From assembly GCA_015487095.1 (NCBI GenBank), contig WFQM01000284.1:1-35370 (forward strand): 35,370 nucleotides of DNA. Reading direction: 5' to 3'. Numbering within the stretch: the stretch's first letter is position 1; each line of letters opens with the position of its first letter. Source of the stretch: Gammaproteobacteria bacterium. GTDB taxonomy: Bacteria; Pseudomonadota; Gammaproteobacteria; SZUA-152. The position numbers were made by a program, and so were the translations under genes. Shown here one piece after another: positions 8,636 through 18,900 of this stretch. The notes beneath the pieces are model-generated. The model was not told where the DNA came from. It did no database searches and saw only the letters and a program-made list of their open reading frames with translations.

Positions 8636-10525
8636 ATGACCACTAAAACAAATTGGGTTTACACAGTGTTTCCTTTCTTGCGCTGGATATCCATGCTCAA
8701 TCGGGAGGTTGTTAAAGCAGATATTATTGCAGGTGTTACTGCCGGAGTGTTGATATTGCCGCAAGCTATTGCGCTTGCAACATTAGCAGGTCTTCCGCCT
8801 GAATATGGGCTGTACACCTCGATATTTCCCGTTATGTTTGCCGCGTTATTTGGCTCATCCTGGCACGCCATGTCAGGTCCTAATACAGCATTAAGTATAC
8901 TTATTGCTTTTACCATTGCCCCGTATGCCAGTATTGCCTCGCCTGAATGGATTCAATACGCTGTTACCCTGGCATTCATGGCAGGTGTTATTCAGATTGC
9001 GCTAGGTTTGTTACGTCTTGGTATTATATTTAACTATTTCTCCCAAACTGTAACGATTGCACTGATTACCGGTGTTGGCATTATCATTATTGTCTCCCAG
9101 CTGGGTAATTTTATGGGTGTCTTGATGAATATCGCTGAGCCGATAGAAGATGCTATCCCTCAAGTTATTTACGGTATATCAAGAGCTAATGGGTTTGCTG
9201 TGTCTGTTGGTGTTGTTACCGTACTTTCGGGATTGCTGATCAAACGCTACTACCCAAAGCTGCCCTTTCTTATTATCGCAGTTATCGTGGGGATGTTATT
9301 CGCGACTGGATTGGAATTAACACTGGGTGAATCCAATGTGGGCCTGGATAAACTGGGTACCATGTCATTATCCGCATTACCACTTTCTTCCCCGGATTTT
9401 AGTCCGGAGAATTTTGCTGAAGCCTCTCAGGGCTTATTACCCGCAGCCTTTGTAATCGCATTTTTAGGTCTGATACAGGCGTCTCTTATTGCCCGTGCTA
9501 TGGCAATTAAATCGGGCCAGTGCATTGATATTAATCAGGAGGTTTTGGGGCAAGGTATCTCAAATCTGGCAGGCAGTTTTGTTTCCTGTTTTCCCAGTTG
9601 CAGTTCTTTTAACCGTAGCGCATCCAATTTTGAATCAGGCGGGAGAACGCCCTTATCTGCGCTGATATCCGTTGTTACCCTGGGAGTTCTCGTTGTATTT
9701 GCCGCTCCACTTATCGCACATATGCCAATTTCTGTAATGGCTGCCATATTATTATTAGTAGGTGCAGGGCTGATTAAAAAAAATGACATCAAAAAAACAC
9801 TTTTGGAAAAAAGAGAGAATCAATTTATTTTTGCTTTGATTTTATTTTCTACAATCTATGGTGGTGTTGATTACGCGGTATTTTTTGGTATCGTTTTGTC
9901 TATTATTGCCTACTTGAAAAATGTATCAAAACCTGAAATAGAACTGTTGACAGGGAAAGACGTGCAGCAATATCTTCCTCAATCTGTATCTGGATCGGTT
10001 GTACAGAATACCGTGTCCAGAGAAGGTAAAAAATGCTATCAATATTCACAGAATAAGTGCGTTTTACTTCCTTCCGAAGAAAAAAAATATAATGATCTAA
10101 ATGTGCAAATACCCAAACGATTTGACCACGTTACAGTATTGCAGATTTCAGGCAGTTTGTTTTTTGGTTCTGTGATGCATTTAGAGAGTGTTTTGACAGA
10201 ATTAAGAAAACAAGATGGCGGAAAAGGGGATTTAATCATCTCAGGTGAGAACCTCCAGTCGGTCGATGGCACTGGTGCGGAAGTTTTGGTAAGAGAAGCT
10301 CAAAGCCGCACAAGGGCGGGTGCCCGAATGTTATTGTGGCTGCGGAATCACAACCACGATGCAGTGCTTCATTCCAGTGGGTTGAAAAAAATTATTGGTG
10401 AAGAGAATATTTATTACTTGAAAGAAAATAATAACGGGGATCACCAGGATCACCAGGATCACCAGGATCACCAGGATCACCAGGATCACCAGGATCACCA
10501 GGATCACCAGGATCATGTGGCATAA
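8636..10525 (+). CDS. SulP-family anion transporter with STAS domain and (DHQ)8 tail
   Basis: This is an inner-membrane SulP/SLC26 transporter of 629 residues. The membrane part (about 25-435) begins with the family signature: LPQAIALATLAGLPPEYGLY, then SGPNTALSI. A cytoplasmic STAS domain (about 495-600) follows, with VTVLQISGSLFFGS and a DGTGAEVL loop. The protein ends in eight consecutive Asp-His-Gln repeats plus DHVA. SulP proteins carry sulfate, bicarbonate or other oxyanions. In this operon, movement of a sulfur oxyanion such as sulfate, sulfite or thiosulfate is the natural inference, but the substrate cannot be read from sequence. It starts 6 bp after the tsdA-like gene, with only a weak ribosome binding site, which suggests coupling. 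Confidence 0.88.
   Translation: MTTKTNWVYTVFPFLRWISMLNREVVKADIIAGVTAGVLILPQAIALATLAGLPPEYGLYTSIFPVMFAALFGSSWHAMSGPNTALSILIAFTIAPYASIASPEWIQYAVTLAFMAGVIQIALGLLRLGIIFNYFSQTVTIALITGVGIIIIVSQLGNFMGVLMNIAEPIEDAIPQVIYGISRANGFAVSVGVVTVLSGLLIKRYYPKLPFLIIAVIVGMLFATGLELTLGESNVGLDKLGTMSLSALPLSSPDFSPENFAEASQGLLPAAFVIAFLGLIQASLIARAMAIKSGQCIDINQEVLGQGISNLAGSFVSCFPSCSSFNRSASNFESGGRTPLSALISVVTLGVLVVFAAPLIAHMPISVMAAILLLVGAGLIKKNDIKKTLLEKRENQFIFALILFSTIYGGVDYAVFFGIVLSIIAYLKNVSKPEIELLTGKDVQQYLPQSVSGSVVQNTVSREGKKCYQYSQNKCVLLPSEEKKYNDLNVQIPKRFDHVTVLQISGSLFFGSVMHLESVLTELRKQDGGKGDLIISGENLQSVDGTGAEVLVREAQSRTRAGARMLLWLRNHNHDAVLHSSGLKKIIGEENIYYLKENNNGDHQDHQDHQDHQDHQDHQDHQDHQDHVA
10439..10510 (+). repeat. Perfect 9-bp tandem repeat GATCACCAG x8
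   Basis: Eight identical copies of GATCACCAG, plus a partial ninth (GATCATGTG), encode the (DHQ)8-DHV tail of the SulP transporter. All copies are identical at every base, including third codon positions, so expansion is recent. A unit of three codons keeps the frame whatever the copy number. Confidence 0.98.
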
Positions 10526-10539
10526 ATGGGGGGGTAAGG

Positions 10540-10965
10540 ATGAAAATTAGGAAATGGCTGCCAGGCATCATGTGTTTGATACTACTTGTTGGTACGGCAT
10601 GGTCCAGTGAAACACCACGTTATAGTCTGCTACTACAGGTTAGTGAAGACAGCCTGGATAAGCTGAATCTCGCTTTAAATAATGCCAAAGATGTACAAAA
10701 ATCTTTTGGTCCTGAAAATATAGAAGTGGAAATAGTGGTGTTCGGTGCTGGTGTTCATACATTAAAATATTATGCACCGGCACCGATATCTGACAAGGTA
10801 AAAGCAGCCACATACAGCGGGGTACGTATTGTTCTTTGTGAAATTTCTATGCGCGCGGCCAATCTGCGTCCTTCTGATATGCTGCAATCTGTACGTTATG
10901 TGCCTTCAGGTGTTGCTGAGATCGTCGAGAAACATACCCTGGGGTGGACTTATATACGTCCTTGA
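10540..10965 (+). CDS. Exported DsrE/DsrF-like sulfur-relay family protein
   Basis: This 141-residue protein has a signal peptide (about 1-22, ending TAWSSE) and a DsrE-like fold. It shows YSLLLQVSEDSLDKLNLALNN, then IEVVFGAGVHTL-type strands, the conserved cysteine Cys100 in IVLCEISMRA, and the closing VPSGVAEIV...GWTYIRP typical of COG1416 proteins. Cytosolic DsrEFH and TusBCD carry sulfur as cysteine persulfide. This COG1416 branch is less well understood, and the signal peptide places it in the periplasm. The neighbours TsdA-like, SulP and SoxB-like suggest binding or transfer of a periplasmic sulfur intermediate via Cys100 (inference). The leader contains ATGGGGGGGTAAGGATG, a three-codon mini-frame overlapping the G-rich ribosome binding site. 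Confidence 0.78.
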   Translation: MKIRKWLPGIMCLILLVGTAWSSETPRYSLLLQVSEDSLDKLNLALNNAKDVQKSFGPENIEVEIVVFGAGVHTLKYYAPAPISDKVKAATYSGVRIVLCEISMRAANLRPSDMLQSVRYVPSGVAEIVEKHTLGWTYIRP

Positions 10966-10966
10966 T

Positions 10967-12730
10967 ATGCAGAAATTGAAAATGAAACTAATAACCAGAT
11001 GGGTATGTTCAGTATTTTTATACAGCATATTTTTTTCATCTGTACAGGCAGATGACAATACAATCACACTGATACACATGGGTGACATCCATGGGCATCT
11101 TGTACCTCGTCCTAATATGCGGGACAGTGAATCAACTACAGAATACAAAGTGGGTGGGCTTTCCTATTTATACAGCGCAATAAAAAAAATTCGTGAAAAA
11201 AATACCAATACATTATTGATTAACACGGGGGACACCATACAAGGGTCTGCCGAAGCCTTGTTTTCCCGTGGCCAGATTATTGTCGATATACTTAACAAAT
11301 TTGATATCGATGCCTTTGCACCGGGAAACTGGGATTTTTTATACGGTACAAGGCGTTTTATCGAGCTTTTTTCAGGGGAAAATCCAAAAGCCAACTGGAA
11401 TGCTCTGGCTGCTAACCTCTATTATGTCACCCTCTATGAATACCCCCTCACACCCTATCCACAAAAAGCAGGGCGGCGGGTTTTACCATCACATTTGATT
11501 AAACAAATGGGTGATATAAAAGTAGGTATTGTCGGCCTTACTGCTGAGCGTGGCCCACAATCCGTGAGCCCGTTTTTAATGGATGGGTTTTATTTAAGCC
11601 CCGGTGAGGAAGAGCTTGCAGAAGCCATATCTCTGCTGAAAAAAGAAGACAAGGTTGATTTGATCATACTGATTTCAGAGCGTGGCCTGTCTTCCAATCT
11701 TGATATTGCAGAACGAATTCCAGGTGTTGATATCATATTATCTTCAGATATGCATGAAGAAACCCGGGAGGTTTTGCAAACAAAAAGCGGTACATTAATT
11801 ATAGAAGAGGGCCAGGATGGTACCATGCTCGGAGAAATCACTCTGACAATTACGGATAAGAAAATCAGCAATTGGAACTGGAAGCCCCATTTTATCAATA
11901 CCCGTGATTATAAACCCGATCCGGAAATACAGGCAATGATCGAAAAATACCGGAGACCTTTTATAAAAGGGCCGGGTTTTGTATCCCATGTTAATCCTGT
12001 TAATGCGGCAGTATTACGAACACCCATCGATACCGTCATCGGCTATACAAAAGTTGCCTTGCACCGTTCCAATTTTTCCGATGCTGCATCTATGCCCGCA
12101 GTAGTAGAAGGTTCGTCCCACAATTTTCTTTCCGATGCATTCAGGCTGGCCTGTAATGCCGATGTGGGTGTTATTCGCGGGTTTCGTTATGGCACACACA
12201 TTGCTCCGGGGCCAATCCGTCTTGAAGATATTTACCACTATATTCCCATTGGGCCGCAAATTGCCTGCGGTAAAGTGTCAGGTGATAATTTATACCTCGC
12301 CATTGAAAGGTCTGCTGATGATGTTTTCAGTGGCTGGGTTGCCAATTGGGGAGGGGGCTGGTTACAGGGATCTTCAGGTATTACTTACACACTTGATCCG
12401 GGCAATGAATATCGGGTGAGGGTATCGAATATGCGTATTAATGGTGAATTACTGGATGCTACGCGCATGTATACCGTTGCAGGTTATTGGTATCTTGACA
12501 ACTCACATAAGATCAATGGCATGCTTGCTCAGGAAATCAAAGTGTTAAAAGACAGGTATGGCGGTATCGTGGATGCAACGGAAGTTGTTTCCTATTATTT
12601 ACAATCCCTGCCGAGTAAAACGGTTGATCCGGAAAAAAACCGTATCCACTTGTTAAAACCTTTGCCCAAACCCATCAGTAACAATAAAGAAATACAACCA
12701 TTGCGGGGTATACCCCGTCCGGATTATTAA
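10967..12730 (+). CDS. SoxB-like periplasmic metallophosphoesterase/5'-nucleotidase-family protein
   Basis: The 587-residue protein has a Sec-type signal peptide ending SSVQA, a calcineurin-like metal domain and a C-terminal 5'-nucleotidase domain. Metal-site motifs are MGDIHGH (Asp40, His42), NTGDTIQGS (Asp89) and PGNWDFLYG (Asn121). GDTIQGSAEALFSRGQ, GNWDFLYG, RGFRYGTHIAPG and the late GGGWLQGSSGITYTLDP resemble the thiosulfohydrolase SoxB more than UshA. Two positions where the family usually has His appear as Glu238 (LISERG) and Asp261 (SSDMHEE). SoxB removes sulfate from SoxYZ-bound intermediates, but no soxYZ or soxXA lies in the window. I chose the ATG at 10967, one base after the dsrE-like stop; the frame extends upstream to 10829, but only inside that gene. 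An ATG at 10982 is an alternative start. Confidence 0.72.
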   Translation: MQKLKMKLITRWVCSVFLYSIFFSSVQADDNTITLIHMGDIHGHLVPRPNMRDSESTTEYKVGGLSYLYSAIKKIREKNTNTLLINTGDTIQGSAEALFSRGQIIVDILNKFDIDAFAPGNWDFLYGTRRFIELFSGENPKANWNALAANLYYVTLYEYPLTPYPQKAGRRVLPSHLIKQMGDIKVGIVGLTAERGPQSVSPFLMDGFYLSPGEEELAEAISLLKKEDKVDLIILISERGLSSNLDIAERIPGVDIILSSDMHEETREVLQTKSGTLIIEEGQDGTMLGEITLTITDKKISNWNWKPHFINTRDYKPDPEIQAMIEKYRRPFIKGPGFVSHVNPVNAAVLRTPIDTVIGYTKVALHRSNFSDAASMPAVVEGSSHNFLSDAFRLACNADVGVIRGFRYGTHIAPGPIRLEDIYHYIPIGPQIACGKVSGDNLYLAIERSADDVFSGWVANWGGGWLQGSSGITYTLDPGNEYRVRVSNMRINGELLDATRMYTVAGYWYLDNSHKINGMLAQEIKVLKDRYGGIVDATEVVSYYLQSLPSKTVDPEKNRIHLLKPLPKPISNNKEIQPLRGIPRPDY

Positions 12731-12752
12731 GCTTGTTTCTCTCTTTTTCCTT

Positions 12753-12780
12753 ATATAACTTATTGTGTTCCATTCCTTAA
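12753..12780. repeat. Solitary MITE terminus
   Basis: TATATAACTTATTGTGTTCC and the bases after it (to 12780) match the right terminal inverted repeat of the elements at 76-252 and 20708-20884, with about two mismatches. It includes the closing CCTTA. The rest of the element is absent, so this is a decayed or partly deleted copy. It lies between the convergent ends of the sulfur operon and the PKS unit. Confidence 0.65.
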
Positions 12781-12839
12781 ATGACTCAGATTAAGCTGAG
12801 GATGGGTAAATCAATATAAGGTGTCTACTAAAACACAGT

Positions 12840-12870
12840 CATTCCGGCACGTTTTTAGTCGGAATCCAAT
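12840..12870. repeat. REP-like hairpin, second copy
   Basis: CATTCCGGCACGTTTTTAGT and the following CGGAATCCA resemble the segment at 1832-1862 downstream of prmA. It can form a stem with ATTCCGG/CGGAAT arms. It lies 30 bp beyond the PKS stop codon, in the shared 170-bp gap between convergent operons. It may protect a 3' end. A T run (12853-12857) lies within the loop. Confidence 0.65.
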
Positions 12871-12900
12871 TCCCAAATGGCAAACAAATAATGGGAAATA

Positions 12901-15900
12901 TCAATTATTACGAATGTGATTCAGTGTTAGCAGAGCTACCTGCTCTACTGTCGCGCCACTCATGATGTCTAATATTGGCATCATGAGACCATATTTCTCA
13001 CCCATGCTGCCGGAAAATTCAACGGCCATAAGGGAATTGACGCCGATATCCACAATTCGTGTATGCATTTCAATTTTTTCGGCTGGTATTTTCAATAACG
13101 CTGAAAGTTCATTTCTCACAAGTTCTTTGAAAAAGTCTTGCTGTGCTTCTTCATCAAGGTCTTTAATGCTGGCCCGTGTTTGAAGTAGTGCGTCGGAGTT
13201 CCCACCTTTAGCATCATTCATGATGTCTTCATATATTGGCGGTATCCAGTCGGTGGGTAGTATTGCGCTCCATTTTTTCCAATCCAGGTCGAAGTAAGCA
13301 ATTTGTGCGGGTGATGTTTGATAGGCAAATTGTAAAAATTCACCCACCTGAATGGGCTTGATACCCGAGAATCCTGCATTGGCAAAAAAATCTTCAACCT
13401 CTTTTCGTTCAGAAACAATGCCGCTATCAGAAACTACGCCGAGGTTCACCGTTGTTGCGGGTAAACCCAGGCCTTGGCGGTAATGGGAGAAAGCATCCAG
13501 AAAACAGTTCGCCGCAACGTAGTTTGCCTGCCCGGGGTTTCCTATCAAAGAAGATACCGATGAAAAGCTGAAGAAAAATTCCAATGGCATGTCCAGGGTC
13601 AGTTGGTGAAGGTTCCAGGCTCCACGCACCTTGGGTGATAGCACTTTATCCATACGTTCTGGAGACAGCGACTGCAAAAAGTCGTCATCCAGGACCATTG
13701 CGCCATGTATCACACCTTTAAGTACAGGAATGTCGTCACTAACAGCACTAAAAGCCTCTTTTAGTGCTTCTCTATCAGCAATGTCCACGGCTATTATTTT
13801 TACCCGGCAACCTTTGGCCTCAATCTCTTTTACTGTCTCGATGGCATAATCACTTGTCAAACCTCGTAAGCTTAATAAAACCAAATATCTGGCACCCTGA
13901 GCTGCGGCCCATTTTGCAAGCTCCAGCCCCAGTCCTCGGGTTCCACCGGTAATAAGATAGGTGGCATCTGCGACAAATAAGGGTTTTTCACTATAGGGGA
14001 TATTGGCTTCAACCATGGCATCCGCAGGAAATGTCAGTAAGCCCGGTGCAATATTATGCTCGCTATTTAAAGTATTGAAGATATCTGACAACTGGTTGTG
14101 CGTGTAACAGGTTAATGAATGTTCATAATCAAACCGGATAGATGATTGTGTCATGAATGTTTTTGCTCGTAATAATATCTCCGATGACTGTGGTTTATTC
14201 AGGTTATTAATGCTTGATGACAGATAAGTAATATTTCGTTCTGATAATACTTTCCAGAGAGTTTCGTCATAAGTGATATTCTCGCCCAATGCCAGTAATC
14301 GGCCATAATATTTAATTTTATGGTAAGTCGAAAAGCCAGTGTTAGTGTTACCGCAATCGATCAATATGTCATAAGCTGCCTGTTTCTGAGCATCAGTATC
14401 CAGAACATCAAAATCCAACCCTTGATGCTGAAGCAAGGCGCTGACTAATTTACCTGTCTCATTATGTTGGCCTGAGAGTAGAATTGACCGGGTTGTGCCT
14501 AACTGAAGTGCATCAAAGGCGGCACATACCGGTAATGTTAATGATAGCGGTGCCCAATATTGTTGCGATTTGCAAGGCATCAACCATTTTTTGTCCACTG
14601 CCAAAAATGTACTCAGTTCCTGGTCAAAGCCAAGAAAACTGACTTTATCACCGGGCTGGAACTCAGTATCTGTGCTTCTGCCGGGAACAATGATTTCACC
14701 CCAGCCTTCCCATCGGCCTCTACCGGTGCTGAGATTAACTGTTTGTTTTGTCATATCACCGATATAGTAAGAGATAACACGCACAATACATTTATCAGGA
14801 TGAATGGCCGGTGCCGATATTTTATTGAATAAGTCTGATTTAGGATTATAGCTTAGCGGATTTTCCAGCGCCTCTTTCGCTAGCCGACTCTGAGGTTGTA
14901 GGGATTTTTCTTCCACTCGCTCTAAACGGTGTATGTAACGCTTTCCGTCGCGATAGGCAATTTCGGACTCCATATCTTCAAACAGGAATTCTTTTACCAA
15001 TAAGTCAATTTCATTGTCGCTCAGGTTATTTGCTCGATCAAAATCAACAGATTTGCAGCGTTTTGAAACAATTTCACTCATCAATACACGTTGAATACCC
15101 CAAAGCGTGGATGAGCCCAGTCCTTCACATTTATCAGAGTGTACAACATGATTTGCATGGCTCACTGCCAGTCCTACCTTGAATTGTCTGTGCAGAATAT
15201 CTTGCCGTGACATGGAAAATAGCGATAACAAGAGGATATCACCATTCTCATAATGGTCTATCGGAGTGTTTTCTCCCAAATGCCACAAATAAATCATAGC
15301 GGAGAATTCAAAGCCAGATAAATCTTGCCACAATTGTTTCCAGTGTTGCTCATTTTTGGGATTAACAGAATAATTATTTCCGCCAAGAACGTTATAATCA
15401 TCATCCCGGAAAACCTGTATACAGCCAGGGTCCTGTTCTCTCCAGGCTTGGGAGATACTTTTCTGGTTATGCCTTAAAAAAACAATAGAGTTTGAAGAGT
15501 CTTTTTTTCTTTTTATTTCATTGTTTTCTTCATGCCAGGTCATTTTATACAGGTTTCCGCCATATTTCTCATCAGTGGTCTGTAAGGCAGGTACTTCGCG
15601 ACAGATAATACCTTTTACCTGAACTAAAAGTGTTCCATTTAGATCAAAAATATCAAAGTCAGCTTTCAGTTCTCTTGTTGTTCTTGATGCCACTTTCAGA
15701 TAGCACCAGAATTCCTCTTGGGGGCTGGTCTTGATGATGAGTTGTTCAAGTGCAATGGGTAAATAGGGCCGTTCTGAATCAATTTGGAGAATGGCCAGGG
15801 TTTGAAAACAAGGGTCAAGCTGACAGGGGTGTAAATAATAATCTTCCTTTAACAGTTCTGTAGGTGTTTTGATTTTTACCAATGCCTCATCATTTCCAAC

Positions 15901-18900
15901 GTAAATCTCCTGTACGCCCTGGAAGGTGGGGCCATACTGCAATCCCACATCCGCCAGCATGGTGTAGAAATTTTCCACATTGTAAGGGTCGCCAAACTTA
16001 TTTTTTAAAGTAGTAAAATCATGTTTGGTTTCGTTAAAAATTTCTTGATATGCCCGCATTCTGGAGCCTGCATGGTAGGTCCATGTGTGATTTGCCTGAT
16101 GGTTCTGGCTATAAACGGAAAAACGCTGACGTTCATGGCTATAGTGTATTTGTATTCTTTGGCTATCTTTTTCACGATAAACAAGAGGCGTGTTGAATTG
16201 AACATCTTCCAGAATACAGGGTTTGTCGCCAAATATTTTTTTACATAGCATTAAACCGGCTTCAATATATGCAGCGCCTGGATTCAGAACCAAACCTTCT
16301 ATTTTGTGATCGGTTAACCAGGGAAAGTAATTCAGGTTAAAATCCACTTCCCAGGCAGGATGAGGTAGACGTAAATCCAAAGAAAAAATGGGATGTTCAG
16401 AATTTCCTAAGCGATCCTCCCGGGTATAGGGGTCTTCACCCCAGTAAATTTCTTTATCCCAACAGTACATCGGTAAGCTGGTAAGTTTTCCGTTGTTACC
16501 GCCGAACTTCGACCAGTCAATGTCGTAGCCTATGCAATATAATTGTCCCAGGCTGAGTAAAATATTTTCTCGTTCAGGTTTTTTGCGAACCAGGGAGCTG
16601 ATTGTATGCCCACGTTTTTGTTCTGCCTGTAAACACTGTTTGATGGCGGAGCCCAGTACGGGGTGAGGACCAATTTCTACAAATACATTGGCATCATTAT
16701 TAATCATCGAGATGGTACTTTGAGCAAAACAAACAGGGCGGCGAACATTTTTCCACCAGTATTCTGTATTAAAGCAGTGGCCTTCTTCGAGTTTGCCAGT
16801 AACACTGGAGTACAATGGTTTCGTTGTGCTGGAAGTTTGAATATCTTTTAAACTTTCGAGTAGCTCAGTTTTCAGGCCATCCATGACAAAACTGTGGAAA
16901 CCGGTTTTTACATGTAGTTTACGGTGGAAAATTCCCTCATCTTCGAGCGTTTCTGAAAGTATGGAAATAGCTTCCAGATTTCCGGAAAGAGTGACTGCTC
17001 CCGGGCTGTTAATAGCCCCTATACACAAGCGATCACCATAGGGTTCAATATAATCAGTAATATCACTTGTGCTTAAGCCGACAGCCAACATACCACCTTC
17101 GCCATCGGTGTGCTGTTGTAATCGGCCCCGGTGATAAATAACTTTTAGTGCATCTTTCAGGCTGAGAGCACCCGCTGCGTGAGCTGCCGCAACTTCTCCC
17201 AGGCTATGGCCTACAATCAGGTCGGGTTCCACACCGAGCGACTGCCAATAGGCGGTTAATGCATACTGCAAGGCAAAGTTGGTTGGCTGAGTGATATCGG
17301 TTTGTGTGATATTGGAGGTTTCCTCATCCTGGGAAAGTTCTTCAATCAATGACCAGCCAGAAATCGGTTTGAAGGCAGTGTCGCAGGCTTCCAATGCATT
17401 CCTGAATACAGGCTGAGTTTCCATAAGCTCACGACCCATTGCCCACCATTGTGGACCCATACCGGTATAGACGAATGCGATTTTTGTATTTTCTTCACCG
17501 TCTCCAGAGGTGATATGGGGTGCCAATTCATCCCTGGCATAATCACGCAGTTTGTTTTTTAAATCTTCCAGGTTTTCAGCGTATATGGCCAGTCGTTTGT
17601 TGTAATGGCTGCGTCTATACCGTACGGAATAATATACATCATCGAAGTCATCTGCGGATGCAATTCGGTCTGCCATCATAAGGGCGCTCTTTTTTAACGC
17701 ACTTTCACTGCGGGCTGACAAGGGGAATAAAATGGGCCAATTGATGGTGGATTCAGGTTTTTTTACTGCTGGTGTTACCGTAGGCTGATATTTTTCAACA
17801 ATGACATGTGCATTGGTCCCACCAAAGCCAAAGGAGTTAATGCTGGCGAGCGGGACATCACATTCTGGCCAGTCCTGGTTTTTCAATGGTATCTGTACAG
17901 CAAGGTTGTTAAAATCAACCTCAGTATTACCCTCTTTAAAATGAATATTTTGTGGAATAATATCGCTCTGCAAGGATAATGTGGTTTTAATCAGACCAGC
18001 GATACCCGCTGCGGCTTCCAGGTGGCCAATGTGAGATTTGGCCGACCCAACAAAGACCTTTTCTTTTTTTTCTGTATCAGTATTGCGTTGGCTCATTAAA
18101 TCATGCAGGACGCCCAGTTCGGTGGAATCACCTGCTTTAGTACCGGTACCATGGGCTTCAATATATTGCACATCAGAATAACCAACACCTGCTTCCGCAT
18201 ATACTTTTTCAATCAGTGATTTTTGTGAAGAAGGGTTTGGTAAAGTGATGCCTGCTGTTCGGCCATCCTGATTAACCCCAGTATTTTTGATAATGGCATA
18301 TATTTTATCACCATCGGTTTCAGCCTCACTTAATCGTTTCAAAAACGCAATACCACCACCTTCGCCACGACCATATCCATCTCCGCGGTGGTCAAAACTC
18401 ATGGAACGCCCGTGGGTAGATAGGAACCGGCCTTTTGATAAAGTGATCGTCGTTGTTGGGTTTATCATCAGACTTATGCCGCCCACAACAACGATTCGAC
18501 ATTCGTTATTCCACAGGCTGTTGCAGGCATAGTGGACTGCGACCAGTGAGGAGGAACATGCGGTATCCATTGTAACACTTGGTCCCTTCAGGTTAAGGGA
18601 ATAGGAAATCCGGTTAGACAATAAGGTGCAGGAAACGGCAGTCGATGATACGGAGGAAATTTCTCTGCGATTAAGATAGTGAGTATGCAGACTAAGATGA
18701 TCCATAAAAAATCCGCCCATAAACACGCCAGTATTGCTGTCAGATAAATCTTCCAGACGAATGCCGGCATCATCAGCTGCTTCAATAACCAGTTCCAGAG
18801 CCAAGCGTTGTTGAGGGTCTAAAATCTGTGCTTCACGGGGTGACAGACCAAAAAATAATGCATCAAAGGCGGCAATATCAGTATCGAGAAAAGCACCTTC

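Noticed and set aside
10439-10525. CRISPR-like short repeats
   Set aside because: The 9-bp units are contiguous with no spacers and are in frame with the SulP gene, so this is a coding tandem repeat.
10829-10966. Longer N-terminus for the SoxB-like protein
   Set aside because: It would lie wholly inside the dsrE-like gene, and the signal peptide begins only after 10967.
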